From positions 62,001 to 126,000 of the forward strand of contig NZ_JAENIM010000046.1 in NCBI RefSeq assembly GCF_016595495.1: a DNA stretch of 64,000 nucleotides, in the 5' to 3' direction. Position 1 is the stretch's first letter. Each line of letters begins with the position of its first letter. Source of the stretch: Persicirhabdus sediminis. Its GTDB lineage: Bacteria; Verrucomicrobiota; Verrucomicrobiia; Verrucomicrobiales; Akkermansiaceae. The notes beneath the pieces are model-generated. The model was not told the DNA's origin. It searched no databases and was given only the letters and a program-made list of their open reading frames with translations. Below, piece after piece: positions 53,133 through 60,982 of the stretch. The position numbers and the translations under genes were made by a program.

Positions 53133-53169
53133 AGGAGGCTTCCATTACGGAAGCCTCCTTTTTTTTTGC
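53133..53169 (+). terminator. Rho-independent terminator after rplI
   Basis: The perfect stem AGGAGGCTTCC/GGAAGCCTCCT with an ATTAC loop is followed by nine or more T. Confidence 0.95.
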
Positions 53170-53304
53170 CCTCAGATCACCACTAGATGCGCTTCATGCT
53201 TGGAATTGACGGCAAACACCTCTACCAATAATGTAAGTAGATGGCAGCGCCAAACAAACAGCGCCACCCACTGGACCATCAGACTCTAGAAATTCACCCA
53301 AAAC

Positions 53305-55131
53305 ATGTTCGAGACCTGGCAGCAAAGCTTCATCGCTATCCTTACCCTATTTGTCTTCATTGCCTTCGTAAAAGAATGGCTTTCGGCTGAACTTGTCGCC
53401 ATGGGCGCGCTCATTCTCTGCATGATTGCAGGCGTGCTTCCGCTGGATCCAGACAGCCCGTACAATGCGCTTAAGGTATTTTCTCATCCAGCGCCCATCA
53501 CCGTGGCCTGCATGTTTATCATCAGCGCCGGGCTAGAGCGCACAGGCGTCATTGAAGCGCTAGGTAATCTATTTGAAAAACTAGCTGGCAATACCGCCAA
53601 GCAGATGCTCGTGGTGATGATGATCTTAGTCATTTTGCTATCTGGCTTTGTCAACAATACCCCAGTGGTGGTGGTTTTCATGCCCATCGTCATTTCTCTC
53701 TGCCGCAAACGCGAATACGCGGCCTCACGATTTCTCATCCCGCTTTCATACGCAGCCATTGTTGGTGGTACCATGACCATCATCGGCACCTCTACCAACC
53801 TCATCGCAGCTGGTATTTCCGCCGAGCAAGGCTACTATTTCTCCATGTTTGAAATCATGCCACTCGGCATTGTTTTCATCGTCATCACCGTACTCTACAT
53901 GCTCACGCTCGGGCCAAAACTTCTGCCCGACCGCGTCACCCTAGCTACCTTGATTGATCCAGCTAGCCAGCGCGAATTCATCTCCCACGCATTTGTCAAA
54001 GCCGACAGCGCGCTAGATGGCACGCTCTTTACCGAAAGCCCGCTGGCAAATATGCGCAAAGCTCGTGTGATCGAAGTGCTGCGCGATGGCGTACGCCTCG
54101 CCACCCCGCTCAAGGAAATGACCTTCGAGGCTGGCGATGAAGTGGTCTTCAAAGGATCACTCGACGGCTTGCTTGGCATTTCCAAAACCAAAGGCATGGA
54201 CATGCGTGGCCAGGAAGAACAACAAGCGAGCCTCGGACTGGAAAGCCTGCGCACAGAAAGCGCACTGCTCATGGAAGGTATCCTTGGCCGCAACTCATCC
54301 ATGGTGGGCAAAAGCCTCAAGGAAATTGGTTTCCGCCAGAAATACGGCGTCATCATTCTCGCCATCCACCGCCGCGGTAAAAACCTCAAGGAGCGATTTG
54401 AAGATGAAAAACTCGCCTTTGGTGACACCTTGTTAGTGCAAGGTCCAGCTGAGCAAATGCGCCAGCTATTTGACGAGAAAGATTTCATCAACCTGAGTGA
54501 ACCCAAACACACCGAGCTGCGTGTAAACAAAGCGCCAATCGCCATCGCAGCCTTAGTTCTCTTTGTTGTCGCCAGTGCCATTGGTGGAAAATTTGGCCTA
54601 CCGCAAATTCCCGTAGTGGTGCTCGCCATGACCGGCGCGCTGATGGTTCTAGCTACCCGCTGTGTGGATACCCAAGAAGCCTATCAAGCGGTCAGCTGGA
54701 AAGTTATCTTCATGATCTTTGGCATGCTTGGCCTCGGTATGGCGATGGAAAAAACTGGCCTCGCCCAGCTGATTGCCGGCACAGTTGTTGAGACCGTCGG
54801 TCGCGATCACCCACACCTCGCACTCGCGGCCTTCTACCTGCTCGCCGCCGTGCTCACTGAAATTATCAGTAACAATGCAGTGGCCGCGCTGCTCACCCCA
54901 ATGGCCATCATCGTCGGCCACCAAATGGGTGTCAGCCCAAGCCCATTTGTGGTTGCCGTCATGTTTGGCTCATCCGCCAGCTTCTCCACACCCATCGGCT
55001 ACCAAACCAATACCTTTGTCTATGGTGCCGGTGGTTATAAATTTGGCGACTTCTTCCGTGTTGGCGCGCCGCTCGCCATCATCTTGTGGATCACCGCCAG
55101 CTTCTTGATTCCAAAAATCTGGCCATTCTAA
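53305..55131 (+). CDS. SLC13-family transporter with two RCK_C (TrkA-C) domains
   Basis: The 608-residue protein has two halves of membrane helices (about 1-205 and 410-608). The second half has EIISNNAVAALLTPMAIIVG, and the first has SGFVNNTPVVVVFMPIVISL with GTSTNLIAAG. These SNT/NTP-type hairpin motifs are typical of DASS/SLC13 carriers of dicarboxylates, sulphate or phosphate. Between the halves lie two cytosolic RCK_C domains (about 215-295 and 315-400: EAGDEVVFKGSLDGLLGI, KLAFGDTLLVQGPAEQMRQLF), which usually bind small ligands that control the gate. The substrate cannot be read from the sequence. Confidence 0.9.
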   Translation: MFETWQQSFIAILTLFVFIAFVKEWLSAELVAMGALILCMIAGVLPLDPDSPYNALKVFSHPAPITVACMFIISAGLERTGVIEALGNLFEKLAGNTAKQMLVVMMILVILLSGFVNNTPVVVVFMPIVISLCRKREYAASRFLIPLSYAAIVGGTMTIIGTSTNLIAAGISAEQGYYFSMFEIMPLGIVFIVITVLYMLTLGPKLLPDRVTLATLIDPASQREFISHAFVKADSALDGTLFTESPLANMRKARVIEVLRDGVRLATPLKEMTFEAGDEVVFKGSLDGLLGISKTKGMDMRGQEEQQASLGLESLRTESALLMEGILGRNSSMVGKSLKEIGFRQKYGVIILAIHRRGKNLKERFEDEKLAFGDTLLVQGPAEQMRQLFDEKDFINLSEPKHTELRVNKAPIAIAALVLFVVASAIGGKFGLPQIPVVVLAMTGALMVLATRCVDTQEAYQAVSWKVIFMIFGMLGLGMAMEKTGLAQLIAGTVVETVGRDHPHLALAAFYLLAAVLTEIISNNAVAALLTPMAIIVGHQMGVSPSPFVVAVMFGSSASFSTPIGYQTNTFVYGAGGYKFGDFFRVGAPLAIILWITASFLIPKIWPF

Positions 55132-55156
55132 TCGCCCTGATAGACTTTGGGCATCT

Positions 55157-55190
55157 AATGACGCGCTCAGCTAGCTGAGCGCGTCATTTT
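55157..55190 (+). terminator. Terminator between convergent transporter and beta-helix genes
   Basis: The perfect 14 bp palindrome TGACGCGCTCAGCT/AGCTGAGCGCGTCA is followed by TTTTG on the plus strand. On the opposite side it is not T-rich, so it serves mainly the SLC13 gene. Confidence 0.8.
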
Positions 55191-55239
55191 GTTAGCTAGA
55201 AATCAAAACCCTGCCGCCTAGCTAGCTAGGTGAATGGTA

Positions 55240-56991
55240 TCATTCCTCAACAGGAATGGCCTTGGGCCGCTCACGTAGATCGTCGCGTCTATCTGCGGCG
55301 GCTGGCTTTTTCGCACGCGACATCGGCGCTCTAACTTGTCCAAGCGCATTGCCTTGTGCATTGTTGCCAGAAAATGATCTAACCCGCACACCCGGCTGAA
55401 ACCAAATACCTAACTCACCATTTTGATTCGCGCGGTTTTTGTCACACTTGATGCGCGTGGCTGCGCCAGCTACCACAATGCCAGTAAGGCCATTTTTGTT
55501 CACCGCATTAAGATCTAGCTGACAATCGACAACCGCGCTAACCATCACGCCAACGTCACCATTTTCAGCCACTGTATTGCGGTAAATTTTTGCCCTCGGA
55601 GCATCCATCGCCAGTACGCCAGCTAGACGATTTTCTTCGATGTAGCTCAGCTGAACTTCGCCAGCTCCACCATTCCAGATTTCCACTCCGTGGCGTTGAT
55701 TCGATCTAACTTTGCAGCGGTCAACCACCAGCTGTGAGCCAGCATCTTCACAGCTCACCCCATTCCACAGGTTGTTTGTCATTTCACACTGCGACATGCG
55801 AACCTCGCCACCGCGACAAACCAGTACACCGTGGCCAGCACTATCAAATGCCTTCACTTTGCTAGCAGATAGACGACCACCGCCAACTACTAACACCGAG
55901 TATTGGTCTACCGTATCCGGCTCTCTATCATTGTGACGTAAAATCAGCCCCGTGAGCTGAACCTCTTGTTGGCTAGAAATCGTCATCACCGAGCCGTACA
56001 AACCTGAATACTCGATCACTGTTTTATCCATGCCGGCGCCCACTATCTTCACCCCATTTTTGACCCACAATGATTCCTTATAAATACCCTCCGCGAGGTG
56101 AATTTCATCACCATCCTTGGCCTGATCCAAAGCTAGCGTGATCGTTTTCACTTCAGCTGGTACACGAAAGATCTTTGGGTAATCACTGGCTTTTTTTAGC
56201 AACTCGACCGCCGCTAGATGTTTGGGGTCTTGCTCAACTGCCAGCTCAAGAAGCTCTAGCAACTTCTCAGAATAAATCCCCTCATCCATTGCCGTCGCTT
56301 TCTCATAGAGCTCGCGAGATTTCTCCCGCCGCTGCTCCACGATCTGCAGCTGGAACTGCCACAGCTGACGTTTCACAGCCACACCATCAACATCAGGAAT
56401 CAACTCGTTAGCTTTATCCAATTCATCAATCGCAGATTCCAGCTGGCCAGATTCTGCATATCTATCAGCCCCAGCTAACAAATTATTAAAATTATATTCT
56501 AGCTGTGACTGTTCGATCATCGCAATCACCACGTCAAGCTCACCATCTTGAGCAAAATCACCGGCTTCGGCCACCAACTCACGAGCCTGATCAAACTTCC
56601 TTTTCTCTATAGCGAGCTCAGCCTGCTCCACCAATCCAGCCAACTGAGTTAGCCGGATTTCTTCTTTAAGCTGAGCCAATTGATTTTGCCAGTCGGCCAA
56701 TTCGTCCTCGCTGACTAACATCATCGTGGAATCGGCTAGCTGGCTATCCACGGCCACGACATTTTTCGCTTCAAAATTCGCCTCTAGCTCACGTTTCCAA
56801 AGTCGCAGGTCAAAATCAACGTGCCTCTGCTGCACCAACTTCATTTTCTGTTTGTGCTCCTCGTCCAGATGGTAATAGACGCCAGCCGAACCGCCGCTCG
56901 CTAACAACGATACAGCCAAGATACGCCCCCACCTCAGCCTAGCTTTGGATTCGTCAGCTTGTTCATTCGTAGATTCTTTATCGTCCTTCAT
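55240..56991 (-). CDS. Membrane-anchored protein with right-handed beta-helix
   Basis: The 583-residue protein has a charged N-terminus, one membrane helix (about 24-42: WGRILAVSLLASGGSAGVYY) and a long helical, coiled-coil region with TPR-like repeats (about 85-260: ESAIDELDKANELIPDVDG). A C-terminal right-handed parallel beta-helix follows (about 275-555). Its start has EVKTITLALDQAKDGDEIHLAEGIY, and rungs such as GHGVLVCRGGEVRMSQCEMTNN and GVSCEDAGSQLVVDRC follow. The fold is shared with pectate-lyase-type and NosD/CASH proteins. No catalytic residues can be assigned. It is 13 bases downstream of the NadE-like pseudoenzyme, so the two are co-transcribed. Confidence 0.82.
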   Translation of the reverse strand: MKDDKESTNEQADESKARLRWGRILAVSLLASGGSAGVYYHLDEEHKQKMKLVQQRHVDFDLRLWKRELEANFEAKNVVAVDSQLADSTMMLVSEDELADWQNQLAQLKEEIRLTQLAGLVEQAELAIEKRKFDQARELVAEAGDFAQDGELDVVIAMIEQSQLEYNFNNLLAGADRYAESGQLESAIDELDKANELIPDVDGVAVKRQLWQFQLQIVEQRREKSRELYEKATAMDEGIYSEKLLELLELAVEQDPKHLAAVELLKKASDYPKIFRVPAEVKTITLALDQAKDGDEIHLAEGIYKESLWVKNGVKIVGAGMDKTVIEYSGLYGSVMTISSQQEVQLTGLILRHNDREPDTVDQYSVLVVGGGRLSASKVKAFDSAGHGVLVCRGGEVRMSQCEMTNNLWNGVSCEDAGSQLVVDRCKVRSNQRHGVEIWNGGAGEVQLSYIEENRLAGVLAMDAPRAKIYRNTVAENGDVGVMVSAVVDCQLDLNAVNKNGLTGIVVAGAATRIKCDKNRANQNGELGIWFQPGVRVRSFSGNNAQGNALGQVRAPMSRAKKPAAADRRDDLRERPKAIPVEE

Positions 56992-57003
56992 CGGTGCTCG
57001 GGG

Positions 57004-58500
57004 CTAGCTGAAAAAACGATGAGCCACAGGATCAGCCATCTCATTAGATCTTAGCTGGCTGGTAACCCGCAGAATTGGAGGCATCTGACTCCCCTTCCAT
57101 TCATTCAGGTCAAGGCGACGTTTGATCCAACGCACCGCGTCTTCATGTCGCCCATCATGGCCGATGATCTCGTCAGATGAAAGAAGCTTTTCTCTATATA
57201 ATGTGATAATTTCCTCTGCGACTAACTCACTACAAGGCAATCGCATGCTCACAGGCATTTCACATCTAGCAATTTCCACCCCCTGGCCTTGCAAATAATC
57301 AGCTAGTAATTGCAGCTGGCTAGGGAAACAATCCGCCAGCAAACTAAGGTGCCCCATCGATCTACCACCTAAAACATATTCACCTAGCTGATAATCTAAT
57401 TTGTTCATGCTAGAGATCACTAAAGTCGCGGAGCTCTCAGCCTGCGACATCAACCACTGAGACTGCAGGCGCTCTAGCCAGCTAGCGCGGGCAAACTCGT
57501 CAACTTCCCCTATCAGACTTTCATCGATAGCTGGGTAGAGCCAAGTAGAATCACTCGTCTCGACACTAGAATCTACAGCTGGCTTGGCTAACAAAACACA
57601 TTCATCTCCAAGAGCCAAGCGCGCAATGATCACTGCTAGCTGACTCGACAATGAGCCGTCAGCATGCAGAACCACGCTACTAACACCGCGACAATGGACA
57701 AAATCTCGCAGCCCAAGAACCAGCGCGCTCAATAAATGTTTTGCCTCCTTATAATCTAACTTCGCCACGCTAGCATCTGAATCCAACAAGTTAATGACTT
57801 GCAGGTCATCAGCCAATACTTGCAGCTGCGAACTCAGTGAGCCGTCTGAATTGACTGCAAATGAACCACCCGCCATCACCCTATCACCACGACCACCAAC
57901 TTCATTGAGGTAAATCAAGGGCAGATTAAATTTTGCCGCCGTCTGAGCAAAACTCTCTCTATCAACAGGCGCATCGGCCCAGCTATAGGCATGTGAACAC
58001 AAACATACCAAGGCCGCTGGCTGGGCCACTTCATTTGCCACAAGTAAAGATTCCAGCAGCTCACAGAGCTCGCCACCACCGCCGAGTATGGCTGACTCAA
58101 CGGCAATGATGATAGATTTTCCAGCTACATCAACCACCCAGCACTGCGGCTGACCGTCTTGATTGAGCACACTGGCTTCAGCCGATCTAACTTTCCCGTC
58201 ATGCAAGACATACAGCCGTGGCTGCAACCTACCATGTGCCTCATTATATTCTTCAGTATATAAAATCAGCGGCTCAGCTACAACACTCTCAGATAGAAAG
58301 TCCATCGCCTGCATCTCTTTTTCGCTGAAGTTAGACCGCTCTAGCAAACGACCAGGCCAGCCGCCTGACATCGCATAGGCTGGAACCAAAACCACATCAG
58401 CTGAACGATCTATCATCTCTCGATAGACCGACATCATCCGTTTCACATTCGCGGGAAAATCCCCCAAAACGAAGCTTACTTGTGCCAAGCCAACTTTCAC
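57004..58500 (-). CDS. NAD+ synthetase homologue lacking catalytic residues (pseudoenzyme)
   Basis: The 498-residue protein aligns by eye over its whole length with glutamine-dependent NadE. The N-terminal nitrilase-type domain (KVGLAQVSFVLGDFPANV; LPLIYLNEVGGRGDRVMAGG) is followed by the synthetase domain (ALVLGLRDFVHCRGVSSVVL; MNKLDYQLGEYVLGG; C-terminal RVTSQLRSNEMADPVAHRF). The catalytic triad Glu-Lys-Cys appears replaced by Ala41, about Glu108 and about Val134. The pyrophosphatase-type SGGxDS loop reads ADGSLSS. There is no stop or frameshift, so the gene is kept as protein. It is likely a binding or regulatory pseudoenzyme and not a NAD+ synthetase. A functional NadE is expected elsewhere. 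Confidence 0.85.
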   Translation of the reverse strand: MKVGLAQVSFVLGDFPANVKRMMSVYREMIDRSADVVLVPAYAMSGGWPGRLLERSNFSEKEMQAMDFLSESVVAEPLILYTEEYNEAHGRLQPRLYVLHDGKVRSAEASVLNQDGQPQCWVVDVAGKSIIIAVESAILGGGGELCELLESLLVANEVAQPAALVCLCSHAYSWADAPVDRESFAQTAAKFNLPLIYLNEVGGRGDRVMAGGSFAVNSDGSLSSQLQVLADDLQVINLLDSDASVAKLDYKEAKHLLSALVLGLRDFVHCRGVSSVVLHADGSLSSQLAVIIARLALGDECVLLAKPAVDSSVETSDSTWLYPAIDESLIGEVDEFARASWLERLQSQWLMSQAESSATLVISSMNKLDYQLGEYVLGGRSMGHLSLLADCFPSQLQLLADYLQGQGVEIARCEMPVSMRLPCSELVAEEIITLYREKLLSSDEIIGHDGRHEDAVRWIKRRLDLNEWKGSQMPPILRVTSQLRSNEMADPVAHRFFS

Positions 58501-58649
58501 CTTTGCAGAGAACGATTTAGCGATACCGAAACAAATCTAGACATATATTAGTAGTTTTTCCGTGTTTTAATTCACCATTGTGCTAGTTTCAGCAATTACA
58601 TCCCCATAGTGGCCAGCCAGCAAACAAACTATATCTACCAATTCACACC

Positions 58650-59534
58650 GTGAAAGCACTACTTGAAAAAATTCCATACACCTCTGACCGTTGCTATAAC
58701 CTTCTGGAATATAACGAGAAAAGTTTCCTCACACCATGGCACTATCACCCAGAAATTGAACTTATATTATTCCTAGAAGGGTCTGGTACAAAATATGTAG
58801 GAGATAACATCTCTACCCTACTAGCTGGCGACTTATTACTGCTTGGCCCCAATTTGCCACACTACTGGTCCAGCTCACATGAGAAATCTACCGATCAATC
58901 CATCGCCAAGTCATTAGTCATTCAATTCAAACCCGATTTCCTCGGTAAAGAAATCCTAACGAAACCTGAATTTCTCAATATCCAGGCACTCTTCGCTCAA
59001 TCAGCTCGCGGTCTAGCCATTCACGGTAAAACCAAAGACCTGGTCATCGAGCTGATGCACTCGCTGCCAAAGTTAGCTCCATTCGAAGCTCTAACTACGC
59101 TGCTAAAAACTCTCAACTGCATGGCTAATGCTCCAGCTGAAGATCTATCTGCCATCGCCAGCGTCGCCTATCAAAATAAGCTGCCAGATCAATACGACGA
59201 CCGCATGCGCAAAGTAATGAACCTAGTCTCTACTCAATACCATGACTCTGAGCTCAGCCTGGATCAAGCTGTCCAGCTAGCTGGCATGAGCAAGGCTGGC
59301 TTCTGCAGATATTTCAAAAATCTAACGCGTAAAACATTTTCTAACTACCTCACCGAAGTTCGCATTGGTAATGCCTGTGCCCGTCTCATTCATACCCAGA
59401 AGTCGATCTCAGAAATTGCCTTCGAATGTGGCTTTAATCATTTGTCCTACTTCAACCGCTGTTTCAAGAAAATCAAAGAATGTAGCCCCAAGGAATTTAG
59501 ACAACATAACAACAAACATCTAGCTACTAGCTAG
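58650..59534 (+). CDS. AraC-family transcriptional regulator
   Basis: Translation starts at a GTG at 58650. The 294-residue protein has an N-terminal cupin-type sensor domain (WHYHPEIELILFLEGSGTKYVGD, LLAGDLLLLGPNLPHYW). The C-terminal double helix-turn-helix contains LSLDQAVQLAGMSKAGFCRYFKNLTRKTFSNYL and KSISEIAFECGFNHLSYFNRCFKKIKECSPKEFRQ. The HxHxE pattern of the cupin suits a sugar ligand. It lies about 115 bases upstream of galK and the sugar symporter on the same strand, so it is the obvious regulator of galactose genes. Direct repeats at 59596-59636 may be its binding sites. Confidence 0.92.
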   Translation: MKALLEKIPYTSDRCYNLLEYNEKSFLTPWHYHPEIELILFLEGSGTKYVGDNISTLLAGDLLLLGPNLPHYWSSSHEKSTDQSIAKSLVIQFKPDFLGKEILTKPEFLNIQALFAQSARGLAIHGKTKDLVIELMHSLPKLAPFEALTTLLKTLNCMANAPAEDLSAIASVAYQNKLPDQYDDRMRKVMNLVSTQYHDSELSLDQAVQLAGMSKAGFCRYFKNLTRKTFSNYLTEVRIGNACARLIHTQKSISEIAFECGFNHLSYFNRCFKKIKECSPKEFRQHNNKHLATS

Positions 59535-59595
59535 TGATAAAAAATAATCGTGACTGCTAAGTGCATGACAAAAATAAATCATATTAGCTAAAATC

Positions 59596-59636
59596 ATGAA
59601 TTAGTAATGTATTTAGGTTAACATAATGCATTAGTA
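59596..59636 (+). promoter_or_regulatory. Direct repeats before galK, candidate AraC-type operator
   Basis: ATGAATTAGTA (59596-59606) and ATGCATTAGTA (59626-59636) match at 10 of 11 bases and are spaced 30 bases start to start, about three helical turns. Two direct half-sites on one face of the helix are the usual arrangement for AraC-family dimers, and the gene upstream encodes such a regulator. Confidence 0.5.
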
Positions 59637-59648
59637 GGCAAAATCAGT

Positions 59649-60917
59649 ATGAGCTATTTTGCAAAAGTTCGCGTATCATTAAAATATATGATGGCTACTA
59701 TCGATACAATTTCTAATCACCCACAACTCAGTGAACAGACGAAGTCTCTCATCTCAACAGCTCTGAATAGCTTTGAAGAGAATTTCTCCAAAGAGCCATG
59801 TGCCGTAGCCCTAGCTCCAGGACGAGTTAACCTGATTGGCGAACACATCGACTACTGTGATGGCTTTGTTCTACCAATGGCTATTGATAGATACATCGTA
59901 TTTGTCACTGCACCTAACGACGACAATGTCATTCGCTGCATTGATGCCTCACTACTCGGTGAACCTGCAGTAGAAATTCCCATCGACTGTGATCTAGAAA
60001 TCAGCACACCAAAATGGGCGAACTACCTCCGTGGTGTCGTTGATGGCTATTTCAAAAAGGGCATGGTGCCAAAATCTGGATTTGATGTATTCATTACCTC
60101 TAACGTACCTAAAGGTGGCGGACTCTCCAGCTCAGCGGCGTTAGAAATGGCCATGGCCTTCGCCCTCAAAGTCAATGGCGCTGAAGATAGCCAATCTGTC
60201 AGCACTGAACAACGCGCGCTGATCAGCCAACACGCCGAGCATACATTCGCAGGTGTGCCATGTGGCATCATGGACCAATTCGCCTCAGCCTTTGGCCAAA
60301 AAGATCAACTCACTCTGATCGATTGTCGCAGCCAGGATGTAGAACTCGTTCCATTCACTGACGAATCATTGAGCATTGTTATCGCCAATACTAATGTCTC
60401 ACACGAGCTCAATGATGGTGAATACGCTAGCCGTCGCCAACAAACAGAAGATGGCTTACGCATTCTAGCAAAACCATCATGGCGCGATGTTAGCTTAGAT
60501 GAAGTCGTCGCCAGCAAAGAGCAAATGGATGAACTCACCTACAAGCGCTCTGTCCATGTTGTTGGAGAAATTTCCCGTACCATCCAAGCTGCTGAAGCAC
60601 TCAAAGCTAACAATAGCAAAAAATTTGGCGAGCTCATGAAATCCAGTCACAAATCTCTACGAGACGACTTTGAAGTTTCATGCCCTGAGCTCGATACCAT
60701 GGTAGATATCGCCCTTGAACTTGCTGATAAATACGGCGTTCTCGGCAGCCGCATGACAGGCGGCGGCTTTGGTGGATCTACAGTTAGTCTGGTAGCTAGC
60801 CAAAATGTTGACTCATTTATTGATGAGCTCAGCTCACTCTATCAACAAGCCACAGGCATCACCCCAGAAATCTTTGCCAGCCGACCAGCGACTGGCGCAC
60901 AAGCAATCGGCATGTAA
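59649..60917 (+). CDS. galK: Galactokinase
   Basis: The enzyme phosphorylates galactose to galactose-1-phosphate, the first step of the Leloir pathway. The 422-residue GHMP kinase has the substrate motif APGRVNLIGEHIDYCDGF, the ATP loop VPKGGGLSSSAALEMAMAFAL and motif 3 SRMTGGGFGGSTVSLV. The catalytic Asp lies in GVPCGIMDQFASAFGQ. A second start at 59688 (MMATIDTISNHPQL) may be the real one, because the candidate operator ends only 12 bases before 59649. The symporter follows after 65 bases. Confidence 0.95.
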   Translation: MSYFAKVRVSLKYMMATIDTISNHPQLSEQTKSLISTALNSFEENFSKEPCAVALAPGRVNLIGEHIDYCDGFVLPMAIDRYIVFVTAPNDDNVIRCIDASLLGEPAVEIPIDCDLEISTPKWANYLRGVVDGYFKKGMVPKSGFDVFITSNVPKGGGLSSSAALEMAMAFALKVNGAEDSQSVSTEQRALISQHAEHTFAGVPCGIMDQFASAFGQKDQLTLIDCRSQDVELVPFTDESLSIVIANTNVSHELNDGEYASRRQQTEDGLRILAKPSWRDVSLDEVVASKEQMDELTYKRSVHVVGEISRTIQAAEALKANNSKKFGELMKSSHKSLRDDFEVSCPELDTMVDIALELADKYGVLGSRMTGGGFGGSTVSLVASQNVDSFIDELSSLYQQATGITPEIFASRPATGAQAIGM

Positions 60918-60982
60918 TCCACTAGTTTGCATTTACTAACTAATACTTGCTTCTCTATAGAAATCCTATTAACTGTATCATT

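Noticed and set aside
57004-58500. Annotation as a functional NAD+ synthetase
   Set aside because: Overall similarity is clear, but the nitrilase catalytic residues and the ATP-binding loop are replaced, so the activity is not supported.
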